Virus record (IMG/VR): IMGVR_UViG_3300020462_000014
Location: 1-41,680 of that record
Length of the DNA: 41,680 nucleotides
Source of the DNA: a virus
Strand: one strand, 5' to 3'
The translations under genes and the position numbers were made by a program. Below, one piece after another: positions 1 through 9,300 of the stretch (its first letter is position 1; each line of letters begins with the position of its first letter). Under the pieces are notes generated by a model. That model had not been told where the DNA came from, searched no databases, and worked only from the letters and a program-made list of their open reading frames with translations.

Positions 1-551
1 TCTCTAGTTCCTGACCCAGGTGTTACGTTAGCACCATCTGAGAAAGAACCATTGAATGCAAACCACTCAACTTCTCTAGCTACTTTTTCCAATGCTTTTT
101 CCATTTGGAAAGCAAACTCATCTGCCACTGGGCTACCACCAAACAAACCTAATTTATCACCAGCAGTTGTTGTTCCGTCTCCATCAGAGGCGTTTGCAAT
201 GTTTGCTGACAAGTCAAAAGGATTTTGATTTTGGGTAGATGCTAAAGCGGTATATGTCATTTGTACACCTTTGTGGAAAATCTGAGTTACATATGTGTAT
301 GCAGCTCTGTCTCTTCCAAGGTATTCAGTAGGACTAGCACCTTCTTGAGCTTTAGTTGGTTCAGATGAAATGGTTGCATTATCTTCTACTTGGACTTGCC
401 AAAATGTAGAGTTTAATGTTTTACCTCCATTTAAACCACCTGCTGCTGTAAGTAAAGGTGTCCTTTGACCACCGACTTTAAACAATTCACCAGCGAAGTT
501 ATTAATGTTTTGTGCATAAATCGTATTGTTTGTTAACGATATGTCTGCCAT
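1..551 (-). CDS. Major capsid protein, N-terminal part (cut by window edge)
   Basis: An open frame runs from ATG at 551 to the window edge, 183 codons plus two bases. The product begins MADISLTNNTIYAQ and contains TYVTQIFHKGVQMTYTAL and an acidic helix ending VEWFAFNGSFSDG. This arrangement (beta segment, helix beginning ADEFAFQMEKALEKVAREVEW, then an NGS/NGT turn) resembles SU10/DUF5309-type phage capsid proteins with the HK97 fold. That is my reading by eye, not a search. A strong ribosome site (AGGAGA) lies just before the ATG, and the scaffold gene is immediately upstream, as expected. The protein should be about 300 residues, so roughly the last 40 percent is not here; a matching C-terminus is at the other end of the window. 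Confidence 0.85.
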   Translation of the reverse strand, partial: MADISLTNNTIYAQNINNFAGELFKVGGQRTPLLTAAGGLNGGKTLNSTFWQVQVEDNATISSEPTKAQEGASPTEYLGRDRAAYTYVTQIFHKGVQMTYTALASTQNQNPFDLSANIANASDGDGTTTAGDKLGLFGGSPVADEFAFQMEKALEKVAREVEWFAFNGSFSDGANVTPGSGTR

Positions 552-575
552 TTTTATCTTCTCCTATTTAAATTG

Positions 576-1070
576 TTATTTTTTTTCGTCTTTTATAGAG
601 TCCATCATACGCAATTTAGCGTTAATGGTATCTCTTGGTCTTTGGTTGGAATCTGTAACGAATTTGGCGAACTCTTGTGATATATCAACAGGTTCAGCAT
701 TTACACCAATTTGATTCAAAGTCTCAACACGTGATTGAGCGTCTACTACATTTTGAGTCATATCAGCAGGAGTTGAACTAGGTTGTGTGGAACTACTAAC
801 TTCTCCAAACTCTTGAGTTACAAAATCCTGTATGGACTCTACATTCATATCACCTGTATAGAGTTTCGTAACAGCTTTTCCTATTCCTTTATCTGCTTGT
901 AGTCCTAAAGAACTCAATGCATTATTCATGGCATTGGCTTTAAACGCTTTGTTTTCAGCCTTAAGCTTCTTGTACTCTTCTCTAAGTTGTTTGATACCAT
1001 CTGTAGAATCGTCTACGACTTCTTCTACTGTAGTTTCTTCTTTTGTTTCTTCTTGGTTTATTTCTTCCAT
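576..1070 (-). CDS. Capsid scaffolding protein
   Basis: The product has 164 residues. It starts with a very acidic, low-complexity stretch (MEEINQEETKEE) followed by a helix with heptad character (QLREEYKKLKAENKAFKANA), and ends basic (KDEKK). Size, composition and position directly before the capsid gene fit a scaffolding protein that fills the procapsid and is lost on maturation. I chose the ATG at 1070 because GGAG lies six bases upstream of it; an in-frame ATG at 1082 would add four residues and contains that ribosome site. It is the first gene of a two-gene transcript with the capsid, read from a promoter at 1233-1261. There is no protease signature, so it is probably a separate scaffold and not a fused protease. 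Confidence 0.75.
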   Translation of the reverse strand: MEEINQEETKEETTVEEVVDDSTDGIKQLREEYKKLKAENKAFKANAMNNALSSLGLQADKGIGKAVTKLYTGDMNVESIQDFVTQEFGEVSSSTQPSSTPADMTQNVVDAQSRVETLNQIGVNAEPVDISQEFAKFVTDSNQRPRDTINAKLRMMDSIKDEKK

Positions 1071-1205
1071 TATTTTCTCCATTTTTCTCTAGCATAAAAT
1101 CCCATGTAAAAATAATCGCTAGGTAATTAAAAGGGATGTCGCAAGGGATTTTTAATACTAGTTGGACACCTTGGATAACCAACTGCTTACGACCCTATAT
1201 TTAGT

Positions 1206-1225
1206 GTGCCGAACTCGTCAGGCAC
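1206..1225 (-). other. 5' hairpin at the predicted start of the scaffold-capsid mRNA
   Basis: GTGCC and GGCAC form a five-pair GC-rich stem around a ten-base loop. It lies one base downstream of the transcription start predicted from the 1233-1261 promoter, so the mRNA would begin almost directly with this stem. A 5' terminal stem of this kind can protect abundant mRNAs from decay; that role is inferred. No run of U follows it, so it does not look like a terminator. Confidence 0.4.
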
Positions 1226-1232
1226 TATATAT

Positions 1233-1261
1233 AGTATATAATATTTAGAATCTAAAGTAAA
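1233..1261 (-). promoter_or_regulatory. Promoter for scaffold-capsid genes
   Basis: Read on the minus strand there is TTTACT, a 17-base spacer and TATACT, close to the sigma-70 type consensus. It sits in the only sizeable gap (188 bases) in the left structural cluster, directly upstream of scaffold and capsid. A dedicated promoter fits the need for many capsid copies. The upstream half overlaps a 25-base element found again at 19172-19202. Confidence 0.6.
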
Positions 1262-1272
1262 GGTTTAGATTT
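1248..1272 (-). repeat. Shared 25-base element, copy A
   Basis: On the minus strand the element reads AAATCTAAA, CCTTTAC, TTTAGATTC. Copy B at 19172-19202 (plus strand) has the same blocks apart from one extra TCTAAA unit and one base. Both copies carry an inverted repeat (AATCTAAA and TTTAGATT). Copy A overlaps the -35 region of the scaffold-capsid promoter, so it could be the binding site of a phage regulator. Confidence 0.5.
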
Positions 1273-2374
1273 AATTTTCTGTTAGACCAGTAACTCGACC
1301 TGATTGTGTTTGAGCAGCACCAGTTGCAATAGAACTACCTGACATGCTTTGTGCTTCTATAGCTGATATTTCTTCTAATAAATTTTCATCTTTAAATAAA
1401 GTAGCATCTAATACATTGGAAGCTGTACCTACAGTTGTGTTTCTATTTTGTCTTCTAGCCATGCTACCTAGTAATCTTGCAGTAGTTGCCGCTTGAGCAA
1501 ACTGTGTTCTTGCTCTACCTAATGTAACTCCTGCTTGTGTAAATTCTTGTATTCTTTCTAAAGATACATCTTCTCCTACTTCAGTTGTATATACAGCACC
1601 TAACTCAGATGCGTTTAATCTTTTTTGTAGTATTTCTTGATTTAAATTTGGGTCAATAGCTAGTGCTAATATTGATGCTTCTTCAAGTTGAACAGATTCT
1701 CCAAGCTCATTAGAGTAATAATCGTTATAAGCTGATACAATATTTTGTTTCATACCTTCATCCATTCTGTCAAACAATCTATTTCTAACAGTATTAACTC
1801 TATTTATATATTCATTAGGAGATACTTGATTACCTACCATAGTTGCATATATTTCTCTACCTTTTTGTTTTGCATAACCGCCTAGTCCTTGACCTACAAG
1901 TGACGCTTTTATTTGTTCAAAACCAGCAACATAAGAACCTTCTGTCATTCTTATAGCTCCTGTTTCTGTATTTACTATGCCAGGAAATACGGTATTATAT
2001 TCTGGTGTTCCCCTCATAGCCGCAGTCGCTGCTGTTTCTGAAGCATCTCCTTCTATATATCCTTTTATGTATGCATCAACTAACTTATCTGCATTGCCAC
2101 CAGCAAATGCTTTGAGCCACGGTAAACGTAAATAAACTTGATTAGGACTTAAATTAATAGGTTCTTCTTCTTCAACAGGTGTAGATGCTGATGATGCTGG
2201 ACCAGAATAATTTAAACCACCTACTAAAGACTCTGATTCTCTTTTTGCTCTTTCTTCATCTTGATAATATCCTGCTCCTTCTAGGTCTGCAATAAATTGT
2301 TTACCCTTTTCTGATTCGTCATCAACAGTTATAGGTGTTAGTTGGTCTCTTCTAAAGTATGAAAGTATAGCCAT
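1271..2374 (-). CDS. Structural protein, unknown (367 aa)
   Basis: No family recognised. The product has 367 residues, is soluble, and has no signal peptide or membrane segment. It has an acidic N-terminal third, then a mainly helical middle (residues about 80-300) and an Ala/Ser/Gln-rich C-terminal tail. It lies last in the run portal, giant virion protein, 568-aa protein, lysozyme, 464-aa protein, and just before scaffold, so a virion role (internal or ejection protein) is the best inference. Its ATG at 2374 abuts the stop of the 464-aa gene, so the two are probably translated together. Confidence 0.6.
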   Translation of the reverse strand: MAILSYFRRDQLTPITVDDESEKGKQFIADLEGAGYYQDEERAKRESESLVGGLNYSGPASSASTPVEEEEPINLSPNQVYLRLPWLKAFAGGNADKLVDAYIKGYIEGDASETAATAAMRGTPEYNTVFPGIVNTETGAIRMTEGSYVAGFEQIKASLVGQGLGGYAKQKGREIYATMVGNQVSPNEYINRVNTVRNRLFDRMDEGMKQNIVSAYNDYYSNELGESVQLEEASILALAIDPNLNQEILQKRLNASELGAVYTTEVGEDVSLERIQEFTQAGVTLGRARTQFAQAATTARLLGSMARRQNRNTTVGTASNVLDATLFKDENLLEEISAIEAQSMSGSSIATGAAQTQSGRVTGLTEN

Positions 2375-3768
2375 TATCCTATCCTAGTATCTCTAAGTAT
2401 ATTTCCGCCTAATGAAGAAGATATCTTTTCTGCCATTTCATTCATAAAGTATTCATTCCTTTGCGAATATGCACTTGTTCTATACTTTTTTCTAGCTTCT
2501 ATTTGTGATAAACCTATACCTTCTAAGAATGTTTCATCTAATTCATCTGCTACTTCTCCGAAGGTATTTTGATAAAAGTTTTTATATGGTCCTACAACCA
2601 TAGAATAATTTAAATTTTTACCTCCATATTTATCTCCCCATACAGGGTCATTGTCAAACATTTGTTGCATTGTACTATTAAAAGTACCTTGGTCATTTGC
2701 ATATAACTCTACTAAATTGTTTTGTTCTTCTCTAGATAATCCATTCCATCTAGATAATCCTATGTATCTTATTGCTTGATTTTGTGCAGTAATGCCTTGT
2801 GTGAATGATGCATTTGATTGTGACCAAGTAGGATTGTTTAACTCACTTCTTGGTCCAGAAAATATTGCATAGTAATTACTGTCTTTAGCATAATCAAATC
2901 CTTCAATGCCTAGTACAAATCCTAAGTATTCATCAAGTAAAGTAGAAGTAATCTTTCCTCTTATAGTTTGTTCTAATAAATTTTTATACAGTTCTGGATT
3001 CTCTTTCTTAAATGCATCTGCGTTTACACCTATGTCCGACATTGCAGTAACTAATTCATCTTCTTTTGTTCCAAGTAATTTTGCATACTTTTGATTTGTT
3101 ACTGTCTCACCATTTAAGTTAAATGATAAAGGGTCATCTCCACCTGTTAATACTGTTGCGTTTAAGAAATCTAATTGCCCTTGTGTATAACCTGTTGTTA
3201 ATCCTGCTCTACTAAGTTGTTCTGATGTTAAAGCAGTACCTAAAGCTAATGATTCAAACAGTAATGTTAACCCAACAGCTTTACCATTTATCTCATCAAA
3301 CAACCAAGGGTATGATGTTTTTAATTCTTCAAATCCATCAAATACAAAATCAGAAAAATTATTATTTGCAACAGGTGCAAACTTACCACCTACATTAAAT
3401 CCTTGCATTGTCAAGCTACGGTCTTCTATGATTGTTCCTGGAGGAGGTGTATTAGATAATGCAGGACCTACTCTATCTTCTCCGTCTGCTGATGTACCCC
3501 AGTTAGTATTGTATCTGTTAGCAGTCAAACCATTTGCTACATAAGATATGTATGCTGGATATCCAACTAAACCAGATATATCATATGCAAAGTAAACAAC
3601 ACCTTCTTTTACATATACATAATCTGCAACTAATTTATCACTGTGTACCCAGTTGGCTAATCCTCTTGATGGTGCTGGTGGACTTGTACTCCAACCATCT
3701 CCTTCATAAAGCTCTAAATCTGCTCTATCTATTTGTCTTTCTTGACCGTCTTTATATATAGTTATCAT
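2374..3768 (-). CDS. Structural protein, unknown (464 aa)
   Basis: No family recognised with confidence. The 464-residue product has an N-terminal beta-rich part (residues about 1-110, starting MITIYKDGQERQIDRADLE) that looks like a small adaptor or binding domain, followed by a long, mostly helical part. It overlaps the lysozyme stop by four bases (3765-3768) and touches the next gene, typical of coupled structural genes. Given its place between the virion lysozyme and scaffold, a capsid-internal or tail-tip protein is inferred. No catalytic motif is visible. Confidence 0.6.
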   Translation of the reverse strand: MITIYKDGQERQIDRADLELYEGDGWSTSPPAPSRGLANWVHSDKLVADYVYVKEGVVYFAYDISGLVGYPAYISYVANGLTANRYNTNWGTSADGEDRVGPALSNTPPPGTIIEDRSLTMQGFNVGGKFAPVANNNFSDFVFDGFEELKTSYPWLFDEINGKAVGLTLLFESLALGTALTSEQLSRAGLTTGYTQGQLDFLNATVLTGGDDPLSFNLNGETVTNQKYAKLLGTKEDELVTAMSDIGVNADAFKKENPELYKNLLEQTIRGKITSTLLDEYLGFVLGIEGFDYAKDSNYYAIFSGPRSELNNPTWSQSNASFTQGITAQNQAIRYIGLSRWNGLSREEQNNLVELYANDQGTFNSTMQQMFDNDPVWGDKYGGKNLNYSMVVGPYKNFYQNTFGEVADELDETFLEGIGLSQIEARKKYRTSAYSQRNEYFMNEMAEKISSSLGGNILRDTRIG

Positions 3769-4619
3769 TTTGTTTCTTCTTTATTATATACTTTATCCAT
3801 AAAATCTAATTGTCTATCTATTGTATCTCCAACAATTTCTTTTGTCTTACTCTTTAATGATTGACCTAACTTTCTAAAATACTGTGGCACATCATTTATT
3901 GGGTCAAAAAAATCTGATTTTACAGTTATAGTTGGTTCTTTATCTGCTTCTTGTTGTACTCGTTCTGCTGTCCAATATGGTCTTGCATCAGAAACTCCAT
4001 ATAATTCTTGTAATGCTTTAGACCAAAGTTCATTAGTAGCGTCATCAGGTATCATATAGCTACCTACTTTTTTAAATATCCTTTGTACTTCTGGTGGAAC
4101 TGTTCCTCCATCATCAGTAGTATCATCTGTAAAACCAAAGTTTATAAATTTATTTTCTTTATTTAATCTGTTAGTTGCCCATTCTGGAGTTTCACCATCG
4201 TATCTGTAATCAAATTTTTTTTCTTGGTCAGCTCTTATATCTGCTGAATTACCTTTAGATATTAATTCTAAACCATCATAAGTTCCTACATCACCTTCTA
4301 GATTACGTAAAGCCCAAGGTCTATTAAAATATACTAATGTTGCATACACTAATTCTTCTTCTGTAAAATCTTCAATTGATATATTTGGACTATTCTTTAT
4401 AAGTCTTTCAACAGTTTCTCTTGCATGATTTAAATCTAATTGCAATATCTCAATTGCTTTTTCTCTATCTATTACATCGCCTTCTTTAAAATCAAATGTT
4501 TTTGTAGCGTCAGTATGTCCAAAACCAATAGTTAAAGTTCCATTTACATCTGGATAAGCTTTATCTGAGTAGCCTTCTAAGTCTTCTATTTCTATAATTA
4601 ATTCTTCTGTCAGGTCCAT
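3765..4619 (-). CDS. Virion-associated lysozyme (GH24, T4-type)
   Basis: Residues 1-110 match the T4-lysozyme family: Glu15 in the LEG motif, Asp24 in AYPDVNG and Thr30 in LTIGFGHT, with the same spacing (9 and 6) as Glu11, Asp20 and Thr26 of T4 lysozyme. It should cut the glycan strands of peptidoglycan. The remaining about 170 residues are unrelated and probably anchor it in the particle. It lies among structural genes and far from the holin, so it is more likely a particle-borne enzyme that helps DNA entry than the lysis endolysin. I start at ATG 4619 (284 aa), two bases after the upstream stop and with AGGA before it. The longer frame from 4694 would add 25 residues that only overlap the previous gene. 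Confidence 0.85.
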   Translation of the reverse strand: MDLTEELIIEIEDLEGYSDKAYPDVNGTLTIGFGHTDATKTFDFKEGDVIDREKAIEILQLDLNHARETVERLIKNSPNISIEDFTEEELVYATLVYFNRPWALRNLEGDVGTYDGLELISKGNSADIRADQEKKFDYRYDGETPEWATNRLNKENKFINFGFTDDTTDDGGTVPPEVQRIFKKVGSYMIPDDATNELWSKALQELYGVSDARPYWTAERVQQEADKEPTITVKSDFFDPINDVPQYFRKLGQSLKSKTKEIVGDTIDRQLDFMDKVYNKEETK

Positions 4620-4620
4620 A

Positions 4621-6327
4621 TTAGTTTCCTGATTGATTACCGATGGCTGCAAGGCTAGCCATAATGCTAGCAAAAGACTTCCTGTATTGTGCATCTGCCT
4701 GACTTCCTGTAATTACATCTCCATAAGTATCTCTCATAAAGTCGTCAAAACTTGTTGCCATTGCTCCTGCAACATCTATTTCTGCTTCTAATTCTGTTGG
4801 TGTAAAGTCTCCTACTCTACCTTGACCAGCAAGGTTTCTTCTTCTTCTTGCATCTTCTAATTGAATTTCCATATTTTTTTGTCTTATATCAAAGTTTTGT
4901 TTTTGTAATGAATAATCTTGTTTAGACCAAAAATCAAAAAACTCTTGTAGTTCTCCATCTGATGCTGGTCTACCTAATCCATCTTGTATTGCTGAGCTAA
5001 TATAACTACTTGCATTTGTAAAATTAGGTTTTGTATAATTAAATATATTTTGATACGCATTGTCACTACCATAGTTTGGTTCAAAAGCACCTGTACCATA
5101 ACCATAATCTGCTAAGGAATCTTTAAAAAACTCTTTTAAAAATACATTCATATTACCTGCAGTGCTACCTGGAGCTAGAAGTATGCTATACAAATCTTCC
5201 ATACTCATACCATCACCATTTAAATTAAATCTTGACATTGCAGATTCTATAGCACTTATTGTGCCACCTGGATTGTTATCTAATACTCCATAAACAAATG
5301 TAAATGGTTGCAAGAATCCAGACTCTACTAATAAAAGTTGTGTATCCATAATGTCTTCTGGTGATGCATTAGCAAACAATGATGTAGCTAAACCATTTTG
5401 ATATAAAGGCATTGTTCCTTGATTAGTGTCTTCACTATACACATCTAAATCTAATTCTCCTATACCATAGTAATCTTGCTCACCAAAATAAGTTCTTGCT
5501 CTTGCTTGTTCTGCTTCTTCTGGTGTCATTTCTAAACCAGGTCCATATAAAGTTGCGTCTGTAAAAGCAAAACCTTCATTAATAAATTTATCTACATAAT
5601 CTGCACCATATTCGTTATCTATAATTGCATCTAAACCTGATACATATTCTTCAGTAGTTATTTCATCATTGTCAAGTTTATTTTTTAATTCATCTGCAGA
5701 TGCTAAATCTATATTTTTTGCGGCTGCTGTTATGTAATCCATATCTAATGATTGTTTATTTATATATGCTTTATAAGCTAAGTCTGCTTGAGGAGCATAA
5801 CCTGCAGATATTGCTGTACCTACAACATCAGCACTAATGTGTTGCAATTCAGGTGGTAATCTATCAGCTTCATGTAAGTTTATTAATACATCAGTACCTT
5901 CTGAAATAATTTCTACAGCTTCTTTCATTGCAGGAGTATCGTAAGAAAATGATTGATATATAAAATTTACATAATCTTTTGTATTTTGAGGCAATGATTC
6001 ATATGATTGACCTGTCATTGCTTCAACCCACAAATGATATTCAGCTAAACTTACTTCTGGCATTTCTAAATCTGCTTGTTCTAATTGTCCACTTTCTCTA
6101 GAACTAAAGTAATTTAGTACTTCACTACCAAATTGTCGTACAAATTGTTCTCTACCTAAAAAGAAAATACTTAAAAAGTCATTAAATAATTCAGTGTTAA
6201 ATGTAGTAGGTCTATTTTTTTCTGGAAGACTAAACTCATATCCACCCCAGCTATATTCTTTTTTTTCATTTACACCAAGAATAGTATCTAATACAGATTG
6301 TTCTTCTTCTGTATATTGTTCTGACAT
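4621..6327 (-). CDS. Structural protein, unknown (568 aa)
   Basis: No family recognised. The 568-residue product is acidic, soluble and largely helical, with a basic coiled-coil-like segment near residues 470-495 (QNFDIRQKNMEIQLEDARRR). It starts at the ATG overlapping the stop of the 2165-residue gene and is followed two bases later by the lysozyme gene, so these three form one translational unit. In podoviruses such a trio (very large protein, medium protein, muralytic enzyme) often makes the internal core that is ejected into the cell. That role is inferred from context only. Confidence 0.6.
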   Translation of the reverse strand: MSEQYTEEEQSVLDTILGVNEKKEYSWGGYEFSLPEKNRPTTFNTELFNDFLSIFFLGREQFVRQFGSEVLNYFSSRESGQLEQADLEMPEVSLAEYHLWVEAMTGQSYESLPQNTKDYVNFIYQSFSYDTPAMKEAVEIISEGTDVLINLHEADRLPPELQHISADVVGTAISAGYAPQADLAYKAYINKQSLDMDYITAAAKNIDLASADELKNKLDNDEITTEEYVSGLDAIIDNEYGADYVDKFINEGFAFTDATLYGPGLEMTPEEAEQARARTYFGEQDYYGIGELDLDVYSEDTNQGTMPLYQNGLATSLFANASPEDIMDTQLLLVESGFLQPFTFVYGVLDNNPGGTISAIESAMSRFNLNGDGMSMEDLYSILLAPGSTAGNMNVFLKEFFKDSLADYGYGTGAFEPNYGSDNAYQNIFNYTKPNFTNASSYISSAIQDGLGRPASDGELQEFFDFWSKQDYSLQKQNFDIRQKNMEIQLEDARRRRNLAGQGRVGDFTPTELEAEIDVAGAMATSFDDFMRDTYGDVITGSQADAQYRKSFASIMASLAAIGNQSGN

Positions 6328-9300
6328 TAAATATCTCCTCCATAATAACTTACTTCTTCTTCTATCTCTACTCTAAACACATCAAAGTACATAAAGTAAA
6401 AGTCTGGATTTTCTAGCATAATTTTGTTAGCAACACCTCTTAAATAACTTCTGTACTGAGAGGCTTCCGCTCTACTTAAAGTAGCGTTTAATCCATACTC
6501 TGATTTTATTACATTCATAACTCTTTGTCTTGCTGTTAAGTATTTAATAATTCCTTTCATAGCTGATAATTCTTTTAATTTTTTAGTAGAACCATCAGGC
6601 ATATTGATTGTTGTATCCCCTTCTCTTTGTATCATCTCTGTTAATTGGTCTATTTTTGCTTGAGATGTTAAAGAACGTGGTGCTGTTGAAGTATCTCCAT
6701 AGCCTTGAAATTGTTGTTGCAATTGTAATCTTACTAAATATAGTTGTTCTACTCTTTTTTGATAAGGCATGTTTGCATACATTGGTCCATCCATTATGAC
6801 TCTTCTAGCATGTTCATATGCTAAACTTCCTTGTGCTTGTCTTACAGCTTGTTTATATTCTTCTGGTGATAAATCTACTCTATCACCATCAGCAAAAGCT
6901 TTATTCCAAGCTTGCCAATTAAACTCGTCTAATGGACTATCAGGATACATGTAATATGCAACATCAGGATATTGTTTAAATATATCTATATTTTCTTGTT
7001 TAAAGAAACCACCTTCATCTGTAAAAGAAGTTTTTCTTATAGACTTAGATTTAGAAGTTAACAAAGAGGTAGGTTCAAAACCAAATACTTTTATAAATTG
7101 TGCTATAGCTACAACTCTATCTCCATTAGCTTTTGCTAACATTTGATAATAAGCATCTGATAATAAAGTTTGTGCAAAGTATTTACCTTCTGGGTCTCCT
7201 TCTGCAGTTTCTCTAGGGTCTAAATAAGCTCTACCTCCTGGTCCTATTTCATAATCATATTGTAAAACAGCACCTGTAGGAGCTAAGAATTGTATAAATG
7301 CTCTATGTAATAAACTTTGTGTTGCTAATCTTTTAGCTTTTTCTAATGATGCAACTTCTTGTTCTGGTGTTGAATCATCATATGTCTGTGTCATAAACAT
7401 AGCTCTCTGTATTTCTTTTACTTGATTTGCATAAGCTCTTTGAAACTCTACATCCATAGAGTCTCCTGCTGTTATTGCTTTTCTAAGCCAACTAGGTATA
7501 GCTTGCTTTGCATAAAACAATGGGTTAGCCATCTGTGGTACACCTTCATCTGGTCTACCATATGGAAAAAATACTTTGTCTACATCAGGAGTAGAAGGTA
7601 ACATAGCTGCTGCAGGTATCTGTGCCAATGGTCCAAGACCAGGTATAATATCTCCAGCAACCATATTTAAACCGCTTGCATATCCTCTTAGTTTCGTATT
7701 TATACTAGGTATTTCTGTTGTTTCTTTTCCTGTTATAGGGTTTGTACCTAAAGCATCTGGATTAGGATTTTGTAAACTTTTGTCTATGTTAAATATATTT
7801 TCAAACCAATTCATGTTGTACATTTCTTCACCTGATTGTGGGTCAGTAGTAAAGAATCCTTCATCTTCATACTCTCCAAATATGCTTGGTTTACGCATAG
7901 CTTCTACACTTCTTTGTACTTTTCTACCAAATAACATCTTTTGTCCTCTTAATAATCTTGACCATGTACCAGCTATTTCAAGATAAACTTCTGCGAAAGG
8001 CATTGCTAATCTAACCATGTCTGTAATAACATGTCGTTTATTTAAATCGTAAAGCAAATCTTTTGTTTCTGTTAATGCATATGCTTTTGCTAACTCATCA
8101 ACTTGTCTTAAATCATCTACACCAAGTAGTTTAGAAGCATTAGCTTGTCCCATATTTTCTAAACTCTTAAGATATTTTCTTGCTCTGCTACCAGGGTTTG
8201 ACCTACCCATAACTTTTTTAGCTTGTGCAAATACTTGTGTTCTTGCAGCGTCATCTAAATTTGCATACATGTTTTCCATAAAGTTCCAATAAAATTGTCT
8301 AAACGCTGGAGAACGTGATAAGTCATTTGTTGTTGAACCCATCAAACCTGAAAACATTGTTTCTAATAATTTGTCATACTTACTTGCTACATCTCCTGAC
8401 ATGTCAGTTCTAGATGCTTTAAATTTATGTGTGTCAGTCCATACACCACTCTTTTTAGTTCTTAACCAATTGGTATATTTTTTATGTTGTGACTCTGACA
8501 TTTCTCTATTAAATTTAAGTTGTACATCTTCACCTTTGTCAGTAATTTTTACAAATTGATTATCTGCTTTTGCAATGTGACCTATTAGTTCTTCATCTCC
8601 AGCTTGTACGATTGTGTATTTAATAACATTGTTTTCACTTTTAATAGTAGGTTTTATAGAATTTTCGTCCCATACATTACCAACAAACTTACCATCTGGT
8701 GTGTATTCTACAGCTCTATATCTACCACCTGTCTTGTCATGTATCCTTGCAACAATAGAATCTATATATGAATCTGAGTGTACTTTACTACTAGATAATA
8801 ATGATTTAGTATATCTACCTGTTTCATCAGAGTTTGATACAAATGATTTTCTCCATTGGCTTAATTCACCATCCCAGAATGATTGTTTAACTTCATCTAA
8901 ACTTCTATTAAATTGTTCTCTACCTCCTACAGGATTAAATTCAATAGAAGCTATTCGTGTAGCTAAAGGGTCATCTGCAAGTTGTAGTAACTCCTTAGTA
9001 CCAGCTCCATAAAATCTTTTGTTATCTTTTGTAACCTGTGTAAATCCTCTTGCTCTCTTAGGGTCAAAGCCAATAGTCATACCTCTATGAGATTGTGTTA
9101 ACGCTCTTTGATGTTCCATAGCTAGTTCTAATGATGCATCAAATATATCTGTACCACCTCTTCCTAAATTTAAAGTGTCAGCTAAATAATCATCTCTTAA
9201 TTTTTGTCTTTGTCCTTTTAACAAACCTTGTCTTTGTGAAGGTTTCCTACCTAGTACCCATGCAAACGCAGAAAATGGATGTGCAAACATATTGTCTAAG

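Noticed and set aside
982-1182. 66-codon minus-strand frame over the scaffold start
   Set aside because: It lies out of frame across the promoter leader and scaffold start, has a low-complexity Arg-rich end and no ribosome site.
3765-4694. Longer lysozyme start at 4694 with a signal-like N-terminus
   Set aside because: The hydrophobic extra residues lie entirely inside the previous gene's end; ATG 4619 has its own ribosome site and fits the enzyme family start.
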